Below, one piece after another: positions 25,001 through 32,960 of a stretch of 64,000 nucleotides of DNA (within the stretch, counting starts at the first letter, position 1; each line of letters opens with the position of its first letter). Origin of the DNA: Nocardia flavorosea. GTDB lineage: Bacteria > Actinomycetota > Actinomycetes > Mycobacteriales > Mycobacteriaceae. Location: assembly GCF_015477805.1 (NCBI RefSeq), contig NZ_JADLQL010000004.1, positions 1 to 64,000 of the forward strand. Direction: 5' to 3'. A program made the translations under genes and the position numbers. Below the pieces are notes generated by a model that had not been told where the DNA came from, ran no database searches, and was given only the letters and a program-made list of their open reading frames with translations.

Positions 25001-25507
25001 TCAGTTTCCGCCGGTGGACGCCCGGACCCGGTCGGTACGCCGGCGTACGTAGCGGGCGAACACCCGGCCCAACGGGCTGTCGTTACCGGGTGCCGGCCGG
25101 ACCCGACTGTTGTGGAAGGCCGCGATTTTCCATTCGCCGCCGGCGCGGTGCAGCACCCAGGTGTTACGGGACAGCCGGCCCCGCGGGATCCCGGCCTGCC
25201 AGGCGAATACCACCGACCCGGTCATATGCGCCACGGCCACGTCCTCGCCCAGGAAGCGGATCGATTCGATCTCGCCCTCGATGCGGGTTCCGTACAGCGG
25301 TCCGTCGAACAGTCCGGCGTGTAGTGCTCGATTGGCCGCCCGCCCACGCAGATGGGTGCCGTCGAACGCCACATAGTCGCTGTCGTCCGCGAATTCCGCG
25401 GCATAGGCCGCCGCATCGTTATCGGCCCACGCCACAGTGGCCCGGTTCAGCACCTCCCGGATCTGCTGTTCGGCCTCGGTGCGGATACGCATATCTTGTC
25501 CGGTCAT
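25001..25507 (-). CDS. SnoaL-like / SgcJ-EcaC family protein
   Basis: A 168-residue NTF2-fold protein. EQQIREVLNRATVAWADNDA and YAAEFADDSDYVAFDGTHLR are the family's N-terminal helix and first strands; WVLHRAGGEWKIAAFHNSRV closes the fold. The start at 25507 is favoured because GAAGGGG lies nine bases upstream; the ATG at 25516 touches it. Members bind small hydrophobic ligands or act as isomerases or hydrolases in enediyne and other pathways. The substrate cannot be inferred. It is a single gene, convergent with the TerD-HNH gene. Confidence 0.75.
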   Translation of the reverse strand: MTGQDMRIRTEAEQQIREVLNRATVAWADNDAAAYAAEFADDSDYVAFDGTHLRGRAANRALHAGLFDGPLYGTRIEGEIESIRFLGEDVAVAHMTGSVVFAWQAGIPRGRLSRNTWVLHRAGGEWKIAAFHNSRVRPAPGNDSPLGRVFARYVRRRTDRVRASTGGN

Positions 25508-25733
25508 CGTCCACATCCCCTTCGTCGGATCAGATACTCCGATGCTGCGCCGCGAACCCCCTTGTCCGGTATCGGGAAATACCCTGAAACGACCACGAGA
25601 TCGCCCCCAACGCCTGCCGGGCGGTCGACCGCCGATCGGGCGCGGCAAATACCGCAGATGAGTGACGAAACGGCCTCGTACCCGTCCCGGTCGAGTCCAG
25701 GTCCTGCGCGGCCGGACCCGGGATCGGACGCAG

Positions 25734-27185
25734 TCAGGGCTCCAGCGGCGGCGGAAGCCATTCACCGTCCAGTACCCGCCGCTCCGGTTCGTACAGTCGC
25801 ATGACCAGCGAGAACTGGCCGTCCTCCGGGATCGGCAGCCAGTTCGAGCGCGGCACTCCCGGGCCGGGGTCGGCGGCCTGGACGGCGAACTCCAGCGAAC
25901 CGTCGGGCGCGAACACCGGCGGTACCGGATGCCCCACCGTATGCAGATCCGCCTCGTTCGGCACCAGATAGCCGTCGCTGCCGTAGGCGGTGAGCGACCA
26001 GAACGCGGCCACCGGCGGCGCCTGCCCCGGTTCGAACCGCAGGGTGAACTCGATCGGGGTGCCGTCGTCGTCCGCCTCGTCGAACAATGCCGGATACACC
26101 ACCACAGCAGCCAGATTCGCACCCACTCCCCGGTCCGCAGTGGCGGCCCGCAGCAGATAGTTCGTACCGTAACGCCCGACGTTCAGATCCAGTACCCAGC
26201 CGTTGCGTAGGATGCTGCCCGGGTCCACATACGCGTCGATCTTGCGTTTGGCGGCCTCGACCCCGGCGGAGAGCTCGCCCGTACTCACGCCTTCGGGCGC
26301 ACCGCCGGGGCGGATCCCGATGGTGGCGAAGCGCCGTATTGCGGGCTCGTCCTCGGCGGCGGGCGGATTGTCCTGCATGAGTTCGCACATGCGCTCGAAG
26401 AAATCGCGCGCCGGCATCTCGTCGAGCGCCTGCAGTCCCGCCGATTCCGACCAGTCCTGGTTCTCCGGGATCGAATCGGCTTCGGCTGCCGCGGGTGTGG
26501 TCCAGGCACTCAGCGGCGCGAGACGCAGACGGGACTGGATATCGCGCACCGCCGCAACATCGTCCGGGCCGCGCACCTCGATCCGCCCGTACAGCCAGGC
26601 GTCCGCAGTGGGCACCGGTAGCTGGACCGCGCCCTGCGGCAGCGTTCCCCGCCAACCGGGCCCGGTGACGGCGTAGACGAACGGGGCCGTGGCGCCGGGA
26701 TCGGCATGCGGTTGCAGGCTGGTCGGGGTGAAGGCGGTGTTGGACCAGGCGTCGAGGATCTGCATCACCCAGTAGCGGTCGTCTATCTGCGGTACTTCGA
26801 ACAGCACCGGTTCCTCGCGCAGGTCCAGCCATGCCACCGAGTACAGGTTGTCCAGATCGATCCGGACGACGGTGCGCTGGCTCGCCGCGGGAAGTGCGCT
26901 CGTGTGCTGGAACCGGTTGACCGAGGTGTACTCCAGGGCCCGGCGCCGAATCGTATCGATCAGCATCAGCGGATAGCCGAAAACATACGCGTCGGTGACC
27001 ACTTCGCGCCGCTCGGCGGGCGTACCCGACGGCTGGATCGCGGTATCGTCGTCCTCGCCGCCGCACGCGGCCAGTCCGGTGACCGCGATCAGGCCCAGCA
27101 GCGAACGCCGGGACAACCGGAACCTGCCGGGCACCGGCGGCCGCGAGTTACCGGGTACCGCTGCCGGGGCGTCGCCCATGGGCAT
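25734..27185 (-). CDS. Tat-exported DUF1254/DUF1214 lipoprotein
   Basis: A 483-residue protein. The N-terminus has a twin-arginine signal with lipobox (FRLSRRSLLGLIAVTGLAAC, Cys near residue 41), so it should be folded before export and lipid-anchored outside. The DUF1254 half has DAYVFGYPLMLIDTIRR and RIDLDNLYSVAWLDL; the DUF1214 half has GPGVPRSNWLPIPEDGQFSL and VMRLYEPE. Such proteins are widespread in mycolata, with unclear function; some are thought to bind small organic compounds. It has no operon partner here. Confidence 0.85.
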   Translation of the reverse strand: MPMGDAPAAVPGNSRPPVPGRFRLSRRSLLGLIAVTGLAACGGEDDDTAIQPSGTPAERREVVTDAYVFGYPLMLIDTIRRRALEYTSVNRFQHTSALPAASQRTVVRIDLDNLYSVAWLDLREEPVLFEVPQIDDRYWVMQILDAWSNTAFTPTSLQPHADPGATAPFVYAVTGPGWRGTLPQGAVQLPVPTADAWLYGRIEVRGPDDVAAVRDIQSRLRLAPLSAWTTPAAAEADSIPENQDWSESAGLQALDEMPARDFFERMCELMQDNPPAAEDEPAIRRFATIGIRPGGAPEGVSTGELSAGVEAAKRKIDAYVDPGSILRNGWVLDLNVGRYGTNYLLRAATADRGVGANLAAVVVYPALFDEADDDGTPIEFTLRFEPGQAPPVAAFWSLTAYGSDGYLVPNEADLHTVGHPVPPVFAPDGSLEFAVQAADPGPGVPRSNWLPIPEDGQFSLVMRLYEPERRVLDGEWLPPPLEP

Positions 27186-27276
27186 TCTCCCTGCTCATCG
27201 CTGTCGGATGGACTGCTACGCAGGATACGCCCAGAAATAGCCGAACGGTTGCCGCCACGGTCGGCGCGGCCGGTTC

Positions 27277-27570
27277 TCAAATGGCGAGCACGGTATTCAT
27301 GATAGTGCCCGCACTGGTGGCGACCACACCGCCGATCATGGCCCCGGCCACCATCTTCGGCGATTGCATCCCACTGCCGGACCATTTCTCCCAGGCGAAC
27401 CTCCCGCCGGCGTACACGATGCTCACCGTGCCGGACAGAATGGCCAGCCAGGTGGCGTACCGGACGAACTCCATGATCTTGTCGGCCAGCGGTGGCGCCT
27501 CCGGAGTGGGATCGCTGACCTGTGCGTATACCGATACCGCATCGACAACCGACGCCGCGATGATGCTCAC
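27277..27570 (-). CDS. Small two-TM membrane protein, VirB2/TrbC-pilin-like copy A
   Basis: A 97-residue protein with a conserved core PTPEAPPLADKIMEFVRYAT, a first hydrophobic stretch (WLAILSGTVSIVYAGGRFAW), a hydrophilic turn EKWSG, and a Gly-rich second stretch (MVAGAMIGGVVATSAGTIMN). The architecture recalls VirB2/TrbC pilins, but no conjugation genes are near, so that is only a resemblance. The GTG start has GAGGGAG six bases upstream. It is ~70% identical to the divergently transcribed protein at 27781, and the 3' parts of the genes form a near-perfect inverted repeat. Function is unknown. Confidence 0.65.
   Translation of the reverse strand: MSIIAASVVDAVSVYAQVSDPTPEAPPLADKIMEFVRYATWLAILSGTVSIVYAGGRFAWEKWSGSGMQSPKMVAGAMIGGVVATSAGTIMNTVLAI
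27296..27360 (-). repeat. Left arm of inverted gene-duplication repeat
   Basis: This 65-base segment, inside copy A, matches 27991-28055 in inverted orientation with three mismatches. All three differences are silent or conservative within the Gly-rich membrane segment, indicating recent duplication or gene conversion. Confidence 0.75.
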
Positions 27571-27780
27571 CGTCTGCTCCCTCGCCTCTTACGTTCGGGC
27601 ACTGCGGCCCCACCCCCATCATCCAGACGATGCGGGCCCCGGCGCAACTTCTTGCCGCTCAGCGTATTTCGCGCTATAACCGCTGGTGCCCCCGAATCCC
27701 TGCCGGGAACCGGGTTTACTGCGATCACCCCCGGCGAGCGGTTACGATGCGTGTGCGTTCCCGCCCACCCCGAACACAGA

Positions 27781-28071
27781 GTGAGCTGCGAGATGATACT
27801 GGCCGCCGTCACCGATACGCTGCTGGCGCAAATCGGCAACCCCACACCCGAAGCTCCCCCGCTGGCCGACAAGATCATGAACATGGTCCAGTACCTGACC
27901 TGGTTCGTTCTGCTCGCCGGTATCACCGCGATCATCTACGCCGGCGGCAAATTCGCCTGGGAGAAGTGGTCCGGAGGCGGCCTGGAATCACCGAAGATGG
28001 TGGCCGGCGCCATGATCGGCGGCGTGGTCGCCACCAGTGCGGGCACCATCATGAACGCCGTCATCGGCTGA
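27781..28071 (+). CDS. Small two-TM membrane protein, VirB2/TrbC-pilin-like copy B
   Basis: A 96-residue paralogue of the protein at 27277-27570, pointing the other way across ~210 bases. It reads PTPEAPPLADKIMNMVQYLT, then WFVLLAGITAIIYAGGKFAW, EKWSGGG and MVAGAMIGGVVATSAGTIMN. The GTG at 27781 is chosen because its first codons align with the GTG-AGC start of copy A; an ATG at 27793 is an alternative. A TACGAT hexamer near 27750 could be its -10. Two similar small membrane proteins may form a hetero-oligomer. Nothing nearby identifies a process. Confidence 0.65.
   Translation: MSCEMILAAVTDTLLAQIGNPTPEAPPLADKIMNMVQYLTWFVLLAGITAIIYAGGKFAWEKWSGGGLESPKMVAGAMIGGVVATSAGTIMNAVIG
27991..28055 (+). 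repeat. Right arm of inverted gene-duplication repeat
   Basis: A 65-base segment inside copy B, inverted match (62 of 65) to 27296-27360. The two arms lie about 630 bases apart. Confidence 0.75.
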
Positions 28072-28186
28072 GCGCCGATGCTCCCGATCAGCTCCGCGGC
28101 GACACTCGGCCGCGCCACCGCGTAGCACGGCGACCCGCCACCGTCGAACTGCCGCCGGTAAGCGGCGCAACATCACAGATCAGCTA

Positions 28187-28202
28187 TCGAAAGTATGTTC
28201 GA
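28187..28202 (+). promoter_or_regulatory. LexA (SOS) box
   Basis: TCGAAA-GTAT-GTTCGA matches the actinobacterial LexA operator TCGAAC-N4-GTTCGA at 11 of 12 fixed positions. It lies 21-36 bases before the ATG at 28223, over the expected promoter. The spacing and position suit direct SOS repression of the small gene. Confidence 0.6.
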
Positions 28203-28222
28203 TTTCGGGTACGGTAGCCCGC

Positions 28223-28462
28223 ATGCCCGAACTCGCCCCCATCCCGTTCGCCCGGCTCAACCTCGAACAGGTACGGGAACGACTCCTCGCCGCGGCCGCC
28301 TTCGGCGAGTCCCTTTCGCCCGACCAGCTCGAGGCCCTCGCCGGCAAGCTCAGCGCCGGTCTCAGCATCTATATCGAGGCCACCCAGAACAACTCGCCAC
28401 GGCTACCCCGGCCGGCCCCCGCTGGACGTGCCTGCCTGGACTTCCGGGGGCCGCGACACTGA
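28223..28462 (+). CDS. Small hypothetical protein, candidate SOS-induced
   Basis: A 79-residue protein: the first ~55 residues look like helical coding sequence (MPELAPIPFARLNLEQVRER, SPDQLEALAGKLSAGLSIYI) and the tail is Pro/Arg-rich. There is no membrane segment or known motif. A LexA-type box sits immediately upstream, so expression is probably induced by DNA damage. It converges with the BCCT gene. Small damage-induced proteins in bacteria include division inhibitors and nuclease accessories; nothing here selects between them. Confidence 0.55.
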   Translation: MPELAPIPFARLNLEQVRERLLAAAAFGESLSPDQLEALAGKLSAGLSIYIEATQNNSPRLPRPAPAGRACLDFRGPRH

Positions 28463-28518
28463 ACCCCCGCCCGCAGCGGGCGCGGGGCCGGGGCTCGGGG
28501 CGAGCAGCCGGATAGATA

Positions 28519-30252
28519 TCAGTCGCGGGTGGCCTGTTCGTCGTCGGCCGTTTCGATCGGCGTGGTGACGAGTTCGAATTCGCCCTCATGCTTGGCAACA
28601 CCCTGCACGACCGCGCCCTCCACGAGCTCCACCCCCAGGTTCGCCCGCACGATGATCGGATCGGTGCGCACATCGCGATACAGCGAGATACACATCATCA
28701 CCATCACGATCATGAACGGCAGGGCGACCACCGTGGTGAGTGCCTGCAATCCGGTCAACGCGCCGCCCAAATCGTCGGAATCGGCGATCACCAGCATGAT
28801 CGCGGCAACCGCACCGGTGGCGGTACCCCAGAAGATCACCGTCAGCCGCGAGGGTTCGATACTGCCGCGTTCGGAGAGCGTACCCATCACGATCGACGCC
28901 GCGTCCGCGCCGGAGACGAAGAAGATTCCCACCAGAATCATCACCAGCACGGTGGTGATCGAGGTGATCGGATATTCGTCGAGCAGATGGAACAGGGCGA
29001 AATCGGGGTTCACACTGCCGTCCGGCTCGGTCAGACCGCCGGTATCGGTCTGCTGCCGGATCGCGGCGCCGCCGAAGACGGCGAACCACACCAGGCTCAC
29101 CAGGCTGGGCACCAGCAGTACCCCGGCCACGAACTGGCGGATGGTACGGCCGCGGCTGATCCGCGCGATGAACATGCCGACGAAGGGGGTCCACGAAACC
29201 CACCATGCCCAGTAGAAAATGGTCCAGCTCGACAGCCATTTCTCCATCTCCTCACCCCCGGCGATACCGGTCCGCGAGGCCATGGTCGGCAGTTCGGCTA
29301 TGTAGTCGCCGACGGCCGTGGGCAGGAAGTTCAGCATGAACAGAGTCGGCCCGGCGATGAAGACGAAAGCCGCCAGTACCACCGCCAGCACCATGTTGAT
29401 ATTGGACAGCCACTGGATACCGCGGGCGATCCCGGACACCGCGGACAGGATGAAGGCGACGGTGAGCACGGTGATCACCAGCACGAGGCCCAGCTTGGAG
29501 ACGGCGTCGACATAGCCGTTGAATTCGAGTCCGGCGCCGATCTGCAGGGCGCCGAGCCCGAGCGAGGCCGCCGAACCGAACAGTGTCGCGAAGATCGCCA
29601 TCATATCGATGGCTTTACCGCCCATACCTTCCGCGTGCCGGCCCAGCAGCGGCCGGAACACCGCCGAGAACAGCTGCGAGCGCCCCCGGCGGAAGGTGGT
29701 GTAGGCGATGGCGAGCCCGGCGACCGCGTAGATGGCCCACGGATGCAGCGTCCAATGGAACAGAGTGGTCGCCAGCGCCACCTCGGCCGCTTGCGGGCTG
29801 CCCGATTCGGCGGTATTCGGCGGCGCGGAGGTGAAATGGGTCAGCGGCTCGGCGACGCCCCAGAACATCAGCCCGATTCCCATCCCGGCGCTGAACATCA
29901 TGGCGATCCAGGACACCGTCTTGAACTCGGGTGTTTCGTCGTCGGCGCCCAGCGGGATCTTGCCGTAGCGGCTGAGGGCGAGCCAGATCACGTAGACGAC
30001 GAAGGAGGTGGCGACGAGAACGAACAGCCACCCGGTATTGGTGATCACCCAGGACTGCGCGTTGGAGGCCACCCGCGCGAGGCTGTCCTGGTCGACGATC
30101 CCCCACAGTACGAAGGCCATCGCGCCGATGGACGTGATGCCGAAGACGAGCCAGTCCACTCCGCGCCGCCGCCGCAACGCGGGTCTGCCTTTCGGGGAGC
30201 CCGGCAAGCCGCCCTCGGGCGTAGCGGGGTCCGTGCCGGTGTCGATCACCAT
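28519..30252 (-). CDS. BCCT-family betaine/choline/carnitine transporter
   Basis: A 577-residue transporter with about 12 membrane segments. Family marks are GMGIGLMFWGVAEPLTHF, the Trp-rich segment WTIFYWAWWVSWTPFVGMFI followed by ARISRGRTIRQF, and FFVSGADAASIVMG. These identify the BetP/OpuD/CaiT group, which imports quaternary ammonium compounds with Na+ or H+ for osmoprotection or nutrition. N- and C-terminal tails are hydrophilic and could sense osmotic state as in BetP. It lies alone, with ~440 bases to the MarR gene upstream. The substrate is not determined. Confidence 0.88.
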   Translation of the reverse strand: MVIDTGTDPATPEGGLPGSPKGRPALRRRRGVDWLVFGITSIGAMAFVLWGIVDQDSLARVASNAQSWVITNTGWLFVLVATSFVVYVIWLALSRYGKIPLGADDETPEFKTVSWIAMMFSAGMGIGLMFWGVAEPLTHFTSAPPNTAESGSPQAAEVALATTLFHWTLHPWAIYAVAGLAIAYTTFRRGRSQLFSAVFRPLLGRHAEGMGGKAIDMMAIFATLFGSAASLGLGALQIGAGLEFNGYVDAVSKLGLVLVITVLTVAFILSAVSGIARGIQWLSNINMVLAVVLAAFVFIAGPTLFMLNFLPTAVGDYIAELPTMASRTGIAGGEEMEKWLSSWTIFYWAWWVSWTPFVGMFIARISRGRTIRQFVAGVLLVPSLVSLVWFAVFGGAAIRQQTDTGGLTEPDGSVNPDFALFHLLDEYPITSITTVLVMILVGIFFVSGADAASIVMGTLSERGSIEPSRLTVIFWGTATGAVAAIMLVIADSDDLGGALTGLQALTTVVALPFMIVMVMMCISLYRDVRTDPIIVRANLGVELVEGAVVQGVAKHEGEFELVTTPIETADDEQATRD

Positions 30253-30695
30253 GGACCAGTCCTTTCAGATCGCACTGTGCGCTCCGCGTTGCGGCCGCAT
30301 GCACGACGGGGACCAGCCGTTTTTCGGTCCCCGCCGGCGTACGCGACCGCGTCGCCGAACGGATGTACCGGGAAAAACCGTACCGCCCCGCCGCACCGGC
30401 GACGCATCGAACACGTCCCCGGCTCCATTCGCGCCCGCCGCCGGAGGTGGCCGGACCCCGTCCGAACAGCTCTATCGACAGTCCGACGGACAGTTGTCCA
30501 AAGGTATTTCCATACATGCGCCCGGACTTATCGGGCGAACCGCCGAGGGCGCCGGCGAACGCGACACCATGGAGGAGTGCATTTGCATGATGCAAGAAGT
30601 GTGTAGGATACAAAACGTCCCGGCGGCGTGGTATGACGATCGTCGAGACGCCCGCCGGGCCACTACGGCATGAGCATACGAGCAGGACACCCGCC
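30253..30695. other. Intergenic region between divergent BCCT and MarR genes
   Basis: No gene is supported here. It must contain the BCCT promoter (minus strand) and the MarR promoter with its operator at 30583-30595. Short open frames on both strands have no ribosome site or family resemblance. Confidence 0.4.
30583..30595 (+). promoter_or_regulatory. MarR-type palindromic operator
   Basis: TTGCAT-G-ATGCAA is a perfect 13-base palindrome. Its left half (TTGCAT) resembles a -35, with TAGGAT at 30604-30609 as a possible -10. It lies ~100 bases before the MarR start, the usual place for an autoregulatory MarR site. Confidence 0.55.
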
Positions 30696-31163
30696 ATGGA
30701 CAAGCCGACCCGCCTGATCGAATTCGAAACCATGCTGCTCGGGCGGCACAGTCTCAACGCGCATCTGCGCCGCCCCGACCACCTCGAGCGCAGCGCCTAC
30801 CTGGTATTGAGCCGATTGTGGATCGAAGGCCCGATGTCCATCGGGGAACTGAGCGAGGCATTCGGCCTGGACACCTCCACCGTGCACCGCCAGACGACGG
30901 CCATCATGAAGGCCGGCCTGGCCGAACGCATTCCCGACCCGGCCGGCGGCGTGGCCCGCAAGTTCCGGATCACCGCCGAGGGCGAACGCCGGCTACGGGC
31001 CGACCGCGAGTACAACGTCCGGGGCCTGGACCGGGTGCTACGCGGCTGGAGCGAGGAAGACCTGCAGACCTTCGCCGCCTACCTCGCGCGATTCAACGCC
31101 GATCTCGAAGCGCACGAAGCGCGCCCCTGGCCTCGTCCGTCGTATACCGAGCCGCACGGGTAG
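30696..31163 (+). CDS. MarR family transcriptional regulator
   Basis: A 155-residue winged-helix regulator: LIEFETMLLGRHSLNAHLRR opens the dimerisation helix, and GPMSIGELSEAFGLDTSTVH with RQTTAIMKAGLAERIPD is the DNA-reading region. The ATG at 30696 is preferred (AGGAC about nine bases upstream), although the frame is open to an ATG at 30633. A perfect palindrome lies in its promoter, so it likely represses itself. No clear target lies beside it except perhaps the BCCT gene. The ligand is unknown. Confidence 0.8.
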   Translation: MDKPTRLIEFETMLLGRHSLNAHLRRPDHLERSAYLVLSRLWIEGPMSIGELSEAFGLDTSTVHRQTTAIMKAGLAERIPDPAGGVARKFRITAEGERRLRADREYNVRGLDRVLRGWSEEDLQTFAAYLARFNADLEAHEARPWPRPSYTEPHG

Positions 31164-31170
31164 CGGCGGC

Positions 31171-31959
31171 TCAGAACCGCCGCATATCGACCTGCCGCCG
31201 CACATTGGATACCGCGGTCACCACCGCCGTGCCCAGCGGCCCGCTCCGGTCGTAGAGGCTCACGGTGCCCACCGATATCCCCGCGGCGGCCACATGGTCC
31301 TGCGCCAGTACCCCGATCCCCGGCCCGATGGGCAGCCGGGCCAGCGTGAGGGTCACATCGGAATTGATGTAGCCGATCCCGGCGCTGCCCCAGTTGCTCA
31401 TGAAACTCGCCGCGTCCCCGGCCATCGCCACCCGCTGGAACGGAGTCGGCGATTCGCCCGCGACCACCGGCAGCATGTTCTGCCAGATCGCCTTGCGGTC
31501 GGCATTCTGGGTGGCGCCGAAATCCCGTGTCCACTCCCGGTCGCCGCTCTTGAACAGTGGATGCGCGCCCGCCTCGGATTCGTCCGGGACATCGGGGACC
31601 GGGAGGTCGCGGCCGGGCTGCCACAGTTCTCCGGCCGGAATCTCACCGGTCCGCAGGTACACCACGGTGGCGCGGGAACGCACCTCGTCACGCTGGATCA
31701 GTTCGGCGTCGGCCACACAGATTCGCTTACCCTCCCGGACCAGCGTGCTGCGCACGGTCGTGGGCTCGTCCCCCACCGGGCTGAACAGGTCCACGGTGAG
31801 CCGGGCCGGGACGAACTCCGCGCCCGGCGCGCGCGTCTCCAGTTCCCGGGCCAGCAGCCCGCAGATGGCCGGGCCGCTGACCTGGGTCGGGCTCCAGCTG
31901 GATATGGCCATCCGGGTGGGCAGAAAATGCTCACCCTCTCTGGTGTAGAACGCCAACAC
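31171..31959 (-). CDS. Acyl-CoA thioesterase-like (double hot-dog) protein
   Basis: A 262-residue protein of the TesB-like thioesterase family: FLPTRMAISSWSPTQVSGPA, GAEFVPARLTVDLFSPV, then RIPVVAGESPTPFQRVAMAGD-like and YINSDVTLTLARLPIGPGIG segments typical of the second hot-dog. These enzymes release CoA from acyl-CoAs. GAGAGGAG lies eight bases before the GTG start, and a KstR-type box is 38 bases upstream, which places it in a lipid or sterol catabolic regulon. It converges with the MarR gene, only eight bases away. Confidence 0.75.
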   Translation of the reverse strand: MLAFYTREGEHFLPTRMAISSWSPTQVSGPAICGLLARELETRAPGAEFVPARLTVDLFSPVGDEPTTVRSTLVREGKRICVADAELIQRDEVRSRATVVYLRTGEIPAGELWQPGRDLPVPDVPDESEAGAHPLFKSGDREWTRDFGATQNADRKAIWQNMLPVVAGESPTPFQRVAMAGDAASFMSNWGSAGIGYINSDVTLTLARLPIGPGIGVLAQDHVAAAGISVGTVSLYDRSGPLGTAVVTAVSNVRRQVDMRRF

Positions 31960-31996
31960 GGTATCGACTCCTCTCGTGGGGAACCCACACCAGAAT

Positions 31997-32010
31997 TACA
32001 ACACGTTCTA
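31997..32010 (-). promoter_or_regulatory. KstR-type operator
   Basis: A second complete match to TnnAACnnGTTnnA (minus strand TAGAACGTGTTGTA), 38 bases before the thioesterase start. It shares the longer core CTAGAACGTGTT with the box at 18858. Confidence 0.7.
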
Positions 32011-32222
32011 GTTTTGTGGCGAGAGGAGGTTCCCGGCGTCGAATTCGGTGGCATCGGGTCGCCCGCGTCACCCACTGCGCCGAGCCGCACGCGGCATGCC
32101 ACCTGAAGTCGTGGCCAACCGCTCGAGCCGAATACATCGACACTCTCCGCACACCTCGGCCCGGGCGACGCTTCGTTCGAAGCGGCCCCGGCAGGACCCG
32201 CATCCGAACCGGGGCCGGTGGT

Positions 32223-32876
32223 TCACGCTCCGGCGGGCACCGGGGCCCCGAGCTGCGTCAGCACACCGTCTGTGCTCAGCACCATGCCGCAGCGCCGGGC
32301 CGTGTACTGCAGTGCGATCGTATGCTCGTCCTGGCTGAAATCCGCGACCGCGTCGTGCACCATGAACGCGCGGATATCGTTCATGAACGCCTCCGCCGCG
32401 CTGAGCATGCAGCCCATATGCGCATATACGCCGGTGACGATGAGCTGATCGCGGTTGCGGTACCCCAGCAGCTGGCGCAGATCGGTACGCTGGAACGCCG
32501 AATAGCGCCATTTGGTGACCTGGATATCGTTCTCGTCGGGTTTCAGCTCCGCGATGACCTCGGTATCAGGACCGTCCGACATGCCGGTTCCCCAGAAATC
32601 CGCGAGCAGTCCGCGCCGGTCGGGATGCTGGTCGCCGGGCTGCATGCTGTAGACGACCGGGATGCCCAGTTCCCGGCATCTATCGCGTAACCGGGAGATA
32701 TTGCCGATCATCGTCCGGGCCGGATCGCGATCGAGCTGATACGCGGTGAGGAAGTAGTTCTGCATATCGTGGATCAGCAGGGCGCATCTGCCGGGGTCGA
32801 TTCGCCAGGACACCTGGTTGGCGATCTCGTCGTCCAACGGCGGCATCGCATACGGTGCGATCGGCTGCATGGGCAT
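32223..32876 (-). CDS. Isochorismatase (2,3-dihydro-2,3-dihydroxybenzoate synthase)
   Basis: A 217-residue isochorismatase, which splits isochorismate to pyruvate and 2,3-dihydro-2,3-dihydroxybenzoate. Family residues are visible: ALLIHDMQNYFL (catalytic Asp), VTKWRYSAFQRTDL (Lys) and VTGVYAHMGCMLSA at the catalytic third position. Unlike EntB and DhbB it has no C-terminal aryl carrier domain; a separate carrier is encoded at 36712. GGAG lies eight bases before the ATG. It is last in the dhbA-dhbC-isochorismatase operon, 84 bases after dhbC. Confidence 0.9.
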   Translation of the reverse strand: MPMQPIAPYAMPPLDDEIANQVSWRIDPGRCALLIHDMQNYFLTAYQLDRDPARTMIGNISRLRDRCRELGIPVVYSMQPGDQHPDRRGLLADFWGTGMSDGPDTEVIAELKPDENDIQVTKWRYSAFQRTDLRQLLGYRNRDQLIVTGVYAHMGCMLSAAEAFMNDIRAFMVHDAVADFSQDEHTIALQYTARRCGMVLSTDGVLTQLGAPVPAGA

Positions 32877-32960
32877 GGCCAGAACTCCTCATCATCTCTT
32901 GTGGCCCGCGGCTTTCCGGAAGGCCGCGGGGCCGGGCGCAGTAGCGGAAGGGGTATCGGG

